DNA from: Lindgomyces ingoldianus
Lineage: Eukaryota > Ascomycota > Dothideomycetes > Pleosporales > Lindgomycetaceae
DNA length: 64,000 nucleotides
Direction: 5' to 3'
Assembly (NCBI RefSeq): GCF_010093535.1
Contig: NW_022985192.1
Span: 479,369-543,368, forward strand
Positions 45,997-57,474 of this stretch are shown here, piece after piece (positions within the stretch are counted from its first letter, which is position 1; every line of letters begins with the position of its first letter). The notes beneath the pieces were generated by a model. That model did no database searches. It worked only from the letters and a program-made list of their open reading frames with translations, and had not been told where the DNA came from. A program made the position numbers and the translations under genes.

Positions 45997-47288
45997 ATAC
46001 CTTGCGTCTGAATAAGGGGAGGTGGAGTTTGGGGTATTTTCGATCTTGGTAGCTTCAATTGATTGTATGAATCCTCGATGATCAATAAATGGGGAGATGC
46101 TGGGCCTTCCATTGCGGTTTCAGCTTTCCGACTTGTAACAATAACTCTCAACCCTAACCAACGGGAACTTCAATGTGTACTGCTCCTTTTCTCACCAGCC
46201 CCCTCTTTTGGAGTCTGTCCGTGACACTTCTGCGGTTGTGATGGAACTCCTGAACAGTTTTCAGAACCAGTTCTGATGATGATGCATACGACTTGGCAGA
46301 GTTGCGCGCCCGTTGTGGGTGTTCTCGGGCTCGCCGTATAGCGACAACATGCTCAAGATATCGATGTAGGTTGCATTTTGTAGCATAGTACATGAAGATT
46401 TCATAGCCAGATCCATTAGGCCACTATTTCTAGGGAAATTACGGGTAAGGTTGGCAGAATTGCTTCGTCCAGTGTTCTAAGACGCTGGCGAATTAGTCAA
46501 CCAGCTGAACCGGACATTTGTGCGTCTATGTTTCAATACAGTCAACGCATGTTCCAAAGCGGTTCTACAATATCTGGCAAGCGTCTTTCGTGTCGATCAC
46601 TACGGCCTTGGCCTAGGCAAGGAGAATCTTGCAGATCAAGGTGTCGACGTCTTAAGTCAAGTGCCATTCGTCAAGCCGTCTCTGCATTTCGTCTGTCATC
46701 ATGTAATCCTTTGCAGTACAGTACAAGACGTAGATTTTGGGACCAAACCAAAAATCCACGTTGACATCTTCCCCAGGCTTGAGCCATCCTTTCGGTGAGC
46801 GTTTATACGTTTAGTTATGATGTCTGAAGTAGCTTCTGCCTTCTCCCGTCCGTGTGACTTGATTGCAAGGTTCATGAAAAAATAGCGATCCTATTCTTCC
46901 AAATCAAGATGGCAGTAGTTTAGTGCGTATATTGGTTGTCCAGTGTGGATGGCCATTTGGAAACCTTTTGCCGGAGCATTTCCACGCTCATAACGTCAAG
47001 GCAGAAGCCTTGCGAGGCTAGAAAGATGTTCATGGTTCTCTGAACAAATCCTATAGATGGGATAAGTTCTGAGGAGCTTGTTGTGATTTTTAATGGTGTT
47101 AAAGAATGGGTTGAAAATGAAAAGGTCTGGGGAGTGAATGTTCGAAGGCTTGTGGTATCAGAGCTTCTCTAAATATCAGCTGGCTTGGCATCCTGACCTC
47201 ATCCGAATCTTTGCGGCGAACTCGCGGAGGTTTGCGCACAATTGCTTCCTCGGTTCCTTTACCACCAGCAATCTCGATACTGCCCAAA
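45997..47288. other. 1.3-kb region with possible minus-strand gene remnant
   Basis: Several minus-strand stretches read like protein but are broken by stops: GWLKPGEDVNVDFWFGPKIY near 46740-46800, ASQGFCLDVMSVEMLRQKVS near 46960-47020, and an 80-codon ORF at 46154-46393. I see no complete splice chain and no known family. It may be a decayed gene. Confidence 0.25.
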
Positions 47289-47940
47289 ATGTTTTCGAGG
47301 ACGGCGTTCTCATCGGTATGTGTGAAGAATGTTCAGCGACCATCTCATTCAATCTTTGTCTGACAATATTTGCAGGCTTTCCGAGCCACCAGTCGAACCA
47401 TCCGCCCACTCCCGACTATAGGCACAGCTCCACGCTTCCTAACACCTCTTCAAATCCGGCTACTATCCCAAGAAACGCGCACAGCGATCGATAAAGCTGT
47501 CGCCACATCGCCGGTGGTGCTGTTCATGAAGGGAACACCAGAGACACCCCAATGTGGATTTTCGAGAGCTAGTATTCAGATCTTAGGCATGCAGGGTGTG
47601 GATCCAAAGAAATTTACGGCATTCAATGTGCTAGAGGATAATGATTTGAGACAAGGTATGTCTTGCTCTTATGTACTAGAGTATTGGTATGGATTGGGTT
47701 TGAGTCACATGAGCGTTCAATAGGGTAGGAGTGTATCAATGGCTAATTGTTAAGCGCATAGGCATCAAAGAATACTCCGAGTGGCCTACCATACCGCAAC
47801 TGTACGTCGACAAGGAGTTCATTGGCGGCTGTGACATCCTCATGAGCATGCATCAGGACGGGTCACTAGCCAAGCTACTCGACGACAAGGGTGTTCTCGT
47901 GCCTGCAGAAGAGGCGCCGAGGTCCGAGCCCCCAAAATGA
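47289..47940 (+). CDS. GRX5: Mitochondrial monothiol glutaredoxin GRX5
   Basis: Exons are 47289-47315, 47376-47655 and 47762-47940, giving 161 aa; introns are 60 and 106 nt. The N-terminus ([20 protein letters not shown]) is a typical mitochondrial presequence. The Grx fold follows with [20 protein letters not shown] containing the CGFS active site, then [20 protein letters not shown] with the cis-Pro TIPQLY and GGCD glutathione-binding motifs. Family members hold a bridging 2Fe-2S cluster and pass clusters from the Isu scaffold within mitochondria. Everything expected is present. The first exon codes only nine residues, so ORF-based annotation would miss the true start. Confidence 0.95.
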
Positions 47941-48395
47941 TAAAATGTTGTGTCCTGTTGGAATTGGCTTTAATGCATTTTCGACGGACGTCCCTAATAA
48001 CTATACAAAACCACTTTGACTGCAAATGATGAGCAAGCATTGCCAAGGAAATGTAAGATCAAGACTGTACATATACCTCAAGTACCAAGTTCCGTAAGCT
48101 GGACTCTATGACGGATTTTAGAAACCATTTCACGTGATGCATACAAGTAGTCAGGCTCAAACTCATCTGAGACTCATTCATTCCCCATATGCCATCCTTC
48201 GATAAGACTTCTCACCCCTCTCTTTAAGTCTCAACAATGTGACCATGTTGTATAATCCTGGAGCCGGAATATATTTGGAGCCTATTTTGCGTTCCTTCCT
48301 CATTCGTCTCATGCATCTCTCAGTCTCAAACTTCAGGCCTCGCGACTTCTGCCAACACAGTCTTCCCTACACGACGCATTCGCGTCCATGAGAGA
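47941..48395. other. Intergenic, no supported gene
   Basis: GRX5 3' region and the promoter of the next gene; nothing else recognised. Confidence 0.45.
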
Positions 48396-49520
48396 ATGCA
48401 GGTCGAGTGTCCCATCCCAGTTCTAACCGCTAGTCGCTCGATACATTTGTCAAAGGCCGTTTCACCCTCCAAGGTCAAGCCCTCGGTCTCTGCAGCTTCA
48501 ATTTTCAAGCCACAACCTCGAGGAGCGGCTAAAGCTGCGAAAGCGCTCACCACTATTACCAATGATGCTCTCGTGACTGTCGAGAATTCTAGGGTGAAGA
48601 AGGCACGCAAGAACGAGGCTTCACCATCAAACAGCCTTGGAAAATGGAAACTCGCGCCCATGAAGAACGGCGATAGGCACCCACTTGCTGTGGCATTTAG
48701 AGGTATTTGGCAACCCTGCGAAGTCCATTCTAGGGGCTCAAGGCAATGAACAGGCACTACCAACGCCTACCGCACCCAGCTATATGAGTTCGTCACCACC
48801 AGCATCACTTCTAAACACGAGTCTCTCCATCAAGCTCTCTATGACTCAACTGTTCATTCAGCCTTTGGTCCTGATCCGGGCGATGCTGGTGGATCGCCGC
48901 TGAAGTTGTCTTTATCATATCGACTTCGCCAAGTCATTGCTCCGTTGACTGTGCCTATGGGTGACTTTGGTCTCCAATACCATGCCACGAACAAAGAGAC
49001 CGGCCAATCAGAGCTAACAAAGTACTCGCTCAGGGAGAGGATGACAGACTTCATGAATACACTTCGACAGCAAGAAGCTGAGATCATACAGCTGCAGGCA
49101 GAGTGGGAGGCAATTCTTGGAGAGATTTGGAAACTCGGAGCTCAGGTCCTGGGTGAGAATCTCATGCGTGAGCTACTCATCCCTCGAACTTCGCCGGAAC
49201 CCCAGAAAGAACGCTTCTCCGTACCTGCGGGAGGGGATGAAGAAATGCAAGTTGTGGGCGAAAGCTCCAAGGTGGTCAGACCCAAGAAGAAAGTCTCCTT
49301 CAAGGAGCCGATCCCAAAGTTCCTTACTAAAACGTCGATGTATCCGCATTCAGTCTTGCCTCTCCCGAACATACCCAAAGAAGGAATGAAAGAGCTAGAA
49401 GAAAAAGTTGATGATCTGGGTTCTACTAACATCGCAGAGCTCAAGAAACTGGAGAAAGACCAGCAGGAGTTCTGGACTCGAAAACACCGGCAAATCGCAA
49501 CGGCGTTGGGGCAGGAGTGA
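48396..49520 (+). CDS. Hypothetical coiled-coil protein, 357 aa
   Basis: Exons are 48396-48702 and 48754-49520 with a 51-nt intron (GTATTT...CAACAG... ending AACAG), joining ...VAFRG to TTNAYRTQLYEFV in phase. The first 100 residues are Lys/Ala/Ser-rich and likely disordered (ASIFKPQPRGAAKAAKAL). Residues about 105-160 contain YEFVTTSITSKHESLHQALY, and a helical segment follows (RERMTDFMNTLRQQEAEI, IQLQAEWEAILGEIWKLG). A basic patch is RPKKKVSFKEP, and the end is again coiled coil (MKELEEKVDDLG, LKKLEKDQQEFWTRK). I do not recognise the family. The RVxF-like string KKVSF could be a PP1-docking motif, which is speculative. The exact start is uncertain. Confidence 0.7.
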
Positions 49521-50072
49521 GCAGCAATGCGATTTCCCGACTACCCGATCCTCGGCGCCTGACGCAATTTGTTGCAAATATGGGCTGCTGCCGGAGATGC
49601 ACAGCAGAGCACATTTATTTTGGCATTTCACACGTGAGTATCTCAGGGTGTGCATCTCCTCGGAGGAATCAAAAGAAAATGTTACAGCGACTTTCTTCAG
49701 CACCATTGATGGGTTCACATCTGCACATGAGCGAACTTAGACATACCGGAATGTTGTGTGAACTTGTCGTAGAATAACACCCAAGGATGATGGGAGATGC
49801 AGTGCTACAATCAAGAGAAAAAGAACATGTAAAGAGCATTGTGAAGAAAAGACCGAGCCCATGCGCATCCTCCACATTGAGGTCATTCTGTCGCAAGCGC
49901 AAAACCCCCCAAAATCCACATGGTCTATGTCGGTCTAGTAGGATATCATTCCTGGAAAATCAGGCACAGTGACTCCCAAAATGCACGTCCCCGGTATGTG
50001 TGTGTGTGTGTGTGTGTGTTTGTGTCTGTCTTGTTGTCTGTCCCTGTCTATTCCCCCATCGAAGGTGTCAGT
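49521..50072. other. Convergent intergenic region with a GT microsatellite
   Basis: It separates two convergent genes and contains both 3' ends; a (GT)n tract lies at 49996-50020. Confidence 0.5.
49996..50020 (+). repeat. (GT)n microsatellite
   Basis: About eleven GT/TG units in a row, followed by a degenerate GT/CT-rich tail to about 50050, in the 3' flank of CCP1. Confidence 0.85.
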
Positions 50073-51313
50073 TTAGTCGAAGGAGCTCTTGAATGTCCAC
50101 CTGTCCTCTGCCGATGAAGCGAACGGCACACCGAGCTCGAAGAGCGTCGTGACAGCTTCAGAGAAGTCCTTGAAGAAAGCATCATTGTCCTTGGCGTACT
50201 TCTCTACGTATGGTCGGAATCCCTTGTCCTTGATGAGCGCCATATCCGTTGGCAACATCATCAAGCTCTTAGTCTTGACATCCTCATATTGGCTCGGACC
50301 GTTCCACTTCTTCCACGCCCACTTCTCCTCCAACAGCAGCTTGTAGTAATCGTTGGTCAGGGTGGTCGGGGAGAAGGTCCACGGACCGTCGTAGCCAGAG
50401 CGATCGGTGTGGCAGCGGCCGAGAGCGTGAGCGCCAGACAGAGCTACGATTTCGCGGTCGCTGAAGCCCATGCGGCCGAAGATGGCGCGGATGTGCTTCT
50501 GCTCCTTTGAAGCGTCAGGAAGACGGCCGTCGGGTGTGCAGAAGGAAACATCGCGGTCGGAGCGGCCAGGACGGTAGGGGATCTTGGGGCCCTGCATTTC
50601 TTGGATGGCGCAGACTCCAGCGAGGACCCAGAGGTCGGAGTAGGATATCCAGGGGAATTTCTCTGGCAACAGCATTAGCCTATGCATCGAGAAAGTCGAG
50701 AAAGGGCACGAGGTAGAAAATCATACCCTTAATAGGTTCGAGGAAGTCTCGTGCCGCTTTAAGGCCAGCATTTGCGCCGTGATCGCCTTCAGGTGCGAAT
50801 CTCATGGTAGCACCATTTGAGCCACCAGTCCCAGTCGCCTTGTCGTATCTATATCGCATTAGCACTCATACGGCTTCCGTCATATCCATGTCCTGTGTAT
50901 ACTCACGTTCCCGACGCGTGCCACGCCAATCGCAACAGCACGGGTCCGTAGCTCCCGTCGTCGTACTCGTCCTTCTCCTCCAGCTGCTTGGCCACCGCAT
51001 CGTACACCTTTTGGTAGTCTTCAAACTTGGGGATGAAAGGGCCCTTGGCCTTCGCCTCTTGCCCAAACAGCTCTGGCTTGTATTTGTAGGCTGCGTAACC
51101 ACCGGCAGCAATTACGAGGGCGCCGGCGCCCCACAGCATAGTATTAGGGTTGTGTTCATCGCCACCCTCCTTGCCCGACGCATATCCGCGGCGGAACTGT
51201 TGACGGAAGGCCTGCTGTGGGACGGCAAAGCGTGCAGAGCGCGTCGAAGCGGTGCGGAAAGTAGGGGTCGAGGTGCGCAGGGCACGCGTGAAGCTTCGGG
51301 AGGCGGAGGCCAT
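50073..51313 (-). CDS. CCP1: Cytochrome c peroxidase, mitochondrial
   Basis: Exons are 51313-50907, 50848-50727 and 50662-50073, giving 372 aa; introns are 58 and 64 nt. A long Arg/Ser/Thr-rich presequence and a hydrophobic segment ([17 protein letters not shown], about 59-75) form the bipartite signal for the intermembrane space. The distal site [10 protein letters not shown] gives R128, W131 and H132; the proximal heme ligand is H255 in [13 protein letters not shown] loop with [20 protein letters not shown] is diagnostic of class I peroxidases. It reduces H2O2 with electrons from cytochrome c. By eye, the residue matching yeast Trp191 (before the MMLPTD motif) is a Tyr in [17 protein letters not shown], so the radical-storage site may differ. 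Confidence 0.94.
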
Positions 51314-52419
51314 GGTAGACAGCTATTCGAATAGGTGTCGTGGATCTCCGGTGCAGATGGTGTGATATTGTTTCCTTCAGACGATAAGCTTGATCGACAG
51401 CTCCAATTGCAGTCGGGCTGCAAGCAATTGTAGATGGAGGGAGCGGGGAATAGATTAATGGCGGACAGGAGTGCGAAAGTGAAGGTGGTAGAGAGCTTTA
51501 AAGCGTCGACGTGTTGGCTAGTTACCCGCGGCAACGTCCGACCCCCGTTTCTATCGTCTTCTTCAAAAGCCCACAGCAGCCGGAAGATAACCAAAGTGGA
51601 GCCCGTGCCCTGCCCAATCAGGGCCCTCGTACACCATCATCTTTCATCGAGAACGCTGCTGCTCAGCTAATCCGACAACATGACTTTCCCAGGGTCACTT
51701 CGCCGATTTGCGTGACGGTGCCACAATTCGCAAAGAGAACCGAGAATACTACACTTCAATTTACGGAGGCGAAGGAGCTTGTAAATAGCTTTTCAGGGTC
51801 CAGTCCGCAGAGCCTCATCTTCCCCTCCTACGTCCCGGCCCCTTGCTCCGACAACCCTTGATTCGTCGGCCGTGTCAGACAGATCGACAGTCACATAGAT
51901 GCAAAGGAGGGGGAAAGGGGGGTTGGTGAAGCTCCTTGAACTCTTGAGGGTGAGCCCTGGGTATGCTCACGGGTACGGTACACTGAGAGTAAGTCACGTT
52001 TGTCTGCATGCTCAACGAACACACCGGGGGCAAGCTGGCTCGAGAGCATTGACACCGACGACATCAATATCTACCAATCAGCTGCTCGGCAGACTAAGCA
52101 GCCTGGTTTTAGAGTGAAGAGAGCGTTTAAGTGCGCAAGAGTATCCACAATGTCGTTGGTGCACATTAGAATTCATCTAGCTCTATGTAGTATCTCCGAA
52201 AGCAAGCCCATGCCAACCTATGCTCCGGACGCCGTTCATATCATGCCATGACCATGCCATGACCCAGACCGATGATGCTGACAGATGAAGAGAAACATTA
52301 CGAAATGTTGTACGTGCAAGGGTGGATGGTACTAAGAATCTGGCTGGCAGAAACACGCCCCTTATTCTAAAATATCGCCGCTTGTGTGCCGTGGAATATA
52401 TGTTGCAATATAAATAACT
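51314..52419. other. Intergenic 1.1 kb, no supported gene
   Basis: CCP1 promoter on the left and 3' flank of the F-box gene on the right. Open frames present lack motifs. Confidence 0.45.
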
Positions 52420-53715
52420 TCAGAACATGTCGGTGCTCGTCGTCATATCGCTCGGCGTTGATCGCATCGAATCGTTGAATCGTCCGCCGTTTGCTGTCAA
52501 CTCTGCTGCCTCCTTCTCCAGCTTCGGCTTTAACTGAAGCCAGGAGGTCATATTGGGTTCCTTCGGAATAGCGACCGCCCGTCGGTACGATGGACATAAC
52601 TCCATCTCCCTCAAGCTAATAGGTGGAGTGAGCTGGGCAGCTTTCTCGACGAAAAATGTCTTGCGGGCCTCCTTCTTCCCTTGATAATCGCACGATTTGG
52701 AAGTGCGAGTAGCGTCTTCCCAATGCTCCATTTTTTGAGCAAATTCACGCCTTTCTTCGACCACTTTGACTTTGTTGTTGATCCAGGTCCTCATCTCGGC
52801 GTGCCAGGATACACGATTGTCCCGGCTTTCTTTGACAAAATCTGCAACAAGCATCTGAACATCCGACAGTAGGTAGACAGTTTTTAGAGAGTGCGCATGT
52901 GCAGGACCAACGCCAACAAAATTTCCCCATGAGTCGAAAATTCCAGAAGGGAGACACTTCTGGACGAAGGAGATATCTTCCCCGTTAGCATCTTTGAACA
53001 TGGCTAGTGCCTCACTTTCTTTAATCATCTTGGACTGTAAGCAAGTCTTGCACCAGCGCCGAAGAAATGCCCAATACGTCTTTCGCGTGCCTTGCGTCCC
53101 ACAACTCATGCATCCGTGACCATGTCGTAAATGAGCGTATTGGAACTCTGTGAGCTCACTCGGGGGGTCTGGGAGGCCAGCGCCGTAATAATACCTCCTG
53201 CTGTGTTTCCATAGCGTGGGGTTATCTCTGAGAAAACGATAGCACGAAGCGATCTTATCCCGCATTTCCAGTAATTGGGCAGGGTCAGAGAACCTCAAAA
53301 TAGTGAACCAGGAATCCAAATCGATCTCCTTTTGCAAAGCTCTTCCTCTTCGAAGCTTCGTGGGCTTCGGCTGGGGTCTGATGGTGGGGAAAATGCGGTC
53401 GTTTGCCCCACGGAGTGCCGGGATAGCCATGAGAGTTGGTGAGCTGTCGCGGGATGTGGTTGACTTCTTGGACTGAACTGCCCCATCCTCGCCCTTCCCA
53501 TCGTCTACACTCCGTTTCCGCTTCTGTTCCCTTTGAAAGGCTCCGGAGATTTTGGTCAATGGCACTTGCTGCGACCTCACTTCTTCAATCTGGCTCATCG
53601 CTCGCTTGCCACCTGGCTTCCGGCAGTTGATGACAGTCCCGAAAGGCTGAGGTGGTGGTCCTCGGACCGGAGCTTGTTTGTCGACTTTGAAGGCGACATT
53701 TTTGGAATTCACCAT
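52420..53715 (-). CDS. F-box-like protein with CxxC zinc-binding region, 431 aa
   Basis: A single-exon ORF starts MVNSKNVAFKVDKQAPVRG. The first 125 residues are disordered with basic patches (REQKRKRS). An F-box-like segment lies at about 134-178: DSWFTILRFSDPAQLLEMRD, then CYRFLRDNPTLWKHSRRYYY, with the Trp and Leu spacing of fungal F-boxes. Two CxxC pairs follow (CMSC at 202-205 and CKTC at 222-225), a likely zinc site seen in many fungal F-box proteins. The C-terminal half is helical with a charged region (VVEERREFAQKMEHWEDA). It probably acts as a substrate adaptor of an SCF ubiquitin ligase; the target is unknown. Confidence 0.8.
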   Translation of the reverse strand: MVNSKNVAFKVDKQAPVRGPPPQPFGTVINCRKPGGKRAMSQIEEVRSQQVPLTKISGAFQREQKRKRSVDDGKGEDGAVQSKKSTTSRDSSPTLMAIPALRGANDRIFPTIRPQPKPTKLRRGRALQKEIDLDSWFTILRFSDPAQLLEMRDKIASCYRFLRDNPTLWKHSRRYYYGAGLPDPPSELTEFQYAHLRHGHGCMSCGTQGTRKTYWAFLRRWCKTCLQSKMIKESEALAMFKDANGEDISFVQKCLPSGIFDSWGNFVGVGPAHAHSLKTVYLLSDVQMLVADFVKESRDNRVSWHAEMRTWINNKVKVVEERREFAQKMEHWEDATRTSKSCDYQGKKEARKTFFVEKAAQLTPPISLREMELCPSYRRAVAIPKEPNMTSWLQLKPKLEKEAAELTANGGRFNDSMRSTPSDMTTSTDMF

Positions 53716-54729
53716 GGCTGGTCAGCAGGCCAGCCGCTGAGTGACAAAAGAGCCAGAGAAGAGGATGAAGGACTGAGGAGAAAGTAGCGACGGGATAAGA
53801 AATCCTTTCAAAGCGCGAAGGCTGTGATGGTGAAGTGTGAGCAGCGTGAACGAAGAGAGGTTCAGGTAGAGTTTTGAGGTTGCGCTGTGGAAGAGAAGCC
53901 TCATCGGACGTGTGGCGCTCCGATGACCTTGGATTGGTTGGGAAAAGGAGATCGTTTGACTAAGCGGAGATTTGAGAATCTGGAACCGATGGATTGCCGG
54001 CAGGAGCATCTCATCTAGCCATCAGCCTGTGCTTAAAGTGGTATAAGCGGGTGAATACATTGAGCAGCATAGTTTGGGCGGATAGCACAATCAATGCCTA
54101 TTTCTGTACATGCCTCTCATGTTCCGCTTGCCACTCTCTGAGGGTGATTACTTAATGCATGCGCCACAACCGGGGCCTCTGTCGATCATTCTCCTTGACG
54201 AGAATACCCCTGGAAGAATGCCATCAATCAGTGGGGGAGATCGCATTTCCGCCCTCCGGCAGATTCAGATGCAGCTGAGAATCCGCGGTAAGTATTGAAT
54301 ATTGCTTCAGGGATGAGGAAGCGTCCTTTATACATACCGGATGCCTTTTCAACTCCGGCTCCGCTTCTCGCGATGTGGGAGTTAGATTTCTCATACCGCG
54401 TGCTTTTTCAGATGGGCGCTAGCGGCAAAGATTGCCCACCATTCCTCTGCAAGCAATAGTAACCTTCCCCAATTGGCAAATGCTGAGCTGAAATGCGGGG
54501 ATGGGGATTGAGGGGACCTGACCTCGGTGCGTTTCCGCACTCGTAAACCCGAGCTCCAATGATTATTAAATCCTTCTTGATCTACACCTTGGTGCAAATT
54601 GGGACCGGGGCTTCCTTTTCCGTTTGGCAATCTCGCACTTTGACTTCGTTTTGGTGTTGACATCTTCCGACTTGAACTTGCCCTTGCTCGTTGACGACGA
54701 ACATCTCTCAACAACGTGGTTTCAAGGAG
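53716..54729. promoter_or_regulatory. Divergent promoter region between F-box and MFS genes
   Basis: About 1 kb between head-to-head genes. No confident regulatory element; ORFs here are motif-free. Confidence 0.4.
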
Positions 54730-56398
54730 ATGCTTCCTAAGAAAGAGAGTAAGTGAAGAAAATTTATTTTCATATTTATTTTTTCCGAGAATCCACTTGC
54801 TAAATCTCCATAGATTTGGAAGATCTCCAGAGTGACGACCCTGCTCCTCCGCAATACGATGGCAACTACAATGATGATCTCTGCGTGGAGTGCCCTCCCC
54901 ATACCACAGAGCGGCGACTAGTGTACCGGATTGACCTCCACGTTCTCCCGTTCCTGTGTGTCATGTACCTCTTAGCATTCTTAGATAGAGTCAACATCGC
55001 GAACGCCAACGTCTTTGGGTTGTCGAAAGAACTTCACATTCAAGCGGGAAACAAGTACAACGCGGCCCTTGTGATCTTCTTCGTCCCATATATTCTATTC
55101 GAAATCCCGTCTAATATCCTCCTAAAGAAATTCAAACCAAGAATATGGCTATCCAGCTGCATGTTTGCGTTCGGTCTCATCACAACATGCCAAGGCTTGG
55201 TTCAGAGCTACTCAGGTCTCCTTACCACACGATTTTTCCTTGGGCTTGCTGAGACGGGCATGTTCCCAGGAGGTACATTCACCCATTGGCTGAAATGGTA
55301 TTTAATGGCCAGGTACTGACGGTACCGCAGCTTTCTATTTGATCGGAATGTGGTATCGTCGTTACGAGGCCCAGCGCCGATACACCTTCTTTTTCTCAAG
55401 TACTACGCTCGCAGGTGCCTTTGGTGGCCTCCTTGCAAGCGCTATTGGAAAGATGGACGGCATGCGTGGCTATCGTGGTTGGCGTTGGATTTTCATCCTC
55501 GAAGGTGAGTTCCTTTAAACTAATGTGACCAATGATAAACGCTTTGAAGGAGCTAATCTTAGTAGGAACTCTAACCTGTGTCGTCTCGATATTCTTTTAC
55601 TTCCTCCTACCGAACTTTCCTGAGCAGGCTAAATGGCTAAGAGAAGACGAGAGAGCCTTTATTCGGGCCCGACTGCAGCAAGATCAAGGGAAGTCGGCAC
55701 TTGAGCGACCCATTACGCTACGAGACGTGGGGCGAGTATTTAAGGACCCAAAAATTATTGTCGGCGGGTTCATGTACTTCGGTCTTATTGTGCCTGCATA
55801 CGGATATGCATACTTCTCACCAGGTATTATACAAAGCTATGGATACAGTCCTATCCAGACCCAGCTTCATAGCGTGCCGCCGTGGGCAGCCGCATTTGGG
55901 TTTGCCATGACAATCGCCTGGTTTAGCGACCGCTTTAAACACCGCTTTGTCTTCGCCATCTTACCGATCTGTGTTTGCATATCTGGATTCGCGATCTTGA
56001 TAGCCGTCCACAACCACCGATCTGTGCAGTATGGTGCACTGTTCCTCGTAGCCATGGGCGCATACACCGCTATGCCAGTCATAGTGTGCTGGTTCAACAT
56101 GAACCTTGGGGGTCACCATCGGCGCGCCGTTGGGACAGCCTGGCAAGTTGGTTTCGGAAATATCGGCGGCATCATCGCAGTGTATGCCTTCCTGGCTAAG
56201 GACGCGCCGCGGTATATCCCGGGGTACTCGATCTGCATTGCGTTTGTGAGCTTGAGTGCTCTCAGCTGCCTCATCTACTTCATCATGTGCATGTGGCAGA
56301 ATAGGAGTAGAGATCGGAATGCGACCGACCTGAGCCTGACCGATTATGAGAAGACGGAGCTTGGGGACATGAGTCCGGATTACCGCTACCTGCTTTAA
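54730..56398 (+). CDS. MFS transporter, anion:cation symporter family (Dal5/Tna1-like), 495 aa
   Basis: Exons are 54730-54748 (19 nt), 54814-55272, 55331-55504 and 55563-56398; introns are 65, 58 and 58 nt and phases agree. After MLPKKENLEDLQSDD the first TM region reads YRIDLHVLPFLCVMYLLAFL and DRVNIANANVFGLSKEL, the signature of fungal allantoate/nicotinate/vitamin permeases. Further marks are RFFLGLAETGMFPGAFYLIG, WYRRYEAQRRYTFFFSSTTL, GWRWIFILEG and PNFPEQAKWL. Twelve hydrophobic segments are expected and the C-tail is acidic (TDYEKTELGDMSPDYR). It likely imports a small carboxylate or vitamin at the plasma membrane; the substrate is not predictable. It starts with a tiny exon. Confidence 0.94.
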
Positions 56399-57474
56399 TG
56401 TGGAAGGCGTGGGTATGAATCTAAGGGTTTGAATGAACTCCTGGGGGTTCGAGCTAAGGACGAGCACGACAAGAAGGTTCGATAGAGAACGAAAGTTTGC
56501 CCCAGCTCAAAGCCGAAGAGTGTACGTTTACAGTCTCCGCGAGTGTATGAGGTCCTCTTGACAGGGGGATCTTCTACTAGTAGTCTTAGCAACGGTGGAA
56601 AGGACCAAGGCACCTTCCCTGTGCACTGGGTGCTCCCCCAATTACTTCTGCACAACCAGCCCAGCCAACAACTTCCCTTTCGCTTCATTGCGGGGAAAGA
56701 TTCCAGAAATTACTACATTCTTTCCTTCATAAATTCCATTTTACTTTCCCAAATTTCTTCCTCCAGGAAAGTGGCACACCCATGTCCTGGGTTCTCAGGG
56801 ATCTCCGCATGGAGGCATTGTAGTAGGCCTTATGTTTATTTGTAGATCTTGCGGAGTACACGCGTTTCCTTTCGCATCATAAGCAGGCGTGGGGGTTGGC
56901 TCGAGTCGTAGATATGACGCTCTCTTTAGCAGATTTGATTGTGACCATTTTTGAGATATGCCGCTCCACGTAACACCGATATCTGACGCAAACCTAAATA
57001 GACTTTCTCGGTCCTGCGAATGCTCCACTGCGTCTTGCCGACCACTGTGGAACATGGTGGGTAATTTAAAGCAGAAATTAGCGTCCTGTTGATGTTCTCC
57101 TTTCTTCTAGCAAGAGGCTCGGCGAATGGACTCCATCCCAGTTGTGCTCCACACTGGGTGATAACATGCTGTATACACGAGAAAGTTGGGTACACTTAAA
57201 GTTTTCCCCGAGCAGCGCATGCTGTGCCCGTTGAGGAAGAGCGACCAACCCCAAAACACTAGTAGACCTATCGTGTCGCTTCGGGGGTCTTCATGATCGC
57301 ATTGTGAGTATCGAATAAGCCGGTGATATCCTCCATCAGGTCTAGATATCGCTGGTGAGCTTGGAAGATAAGCTCGTTACGCTGCCATTCTTTTGAAAGA
57401 CGTGCGTTAGGTGTTCAGCTCGTTGAGCCCTGTACATCTTTCTGGCAACGAATATGGGCACTCTGCCAATGTTC
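56399..57474. other. Convergent intergenic region, 1.1 kb
   Basis: It contains the 3' ends of the MFS gene and the coiled-coil gene. No gene recognised. Confidence 0.45.

Noticed and set aside
47138..47494. 118-codon ORF overlapping GRX5
   Set aside because: It is in another frame from the GRX5 exons and has no motif.
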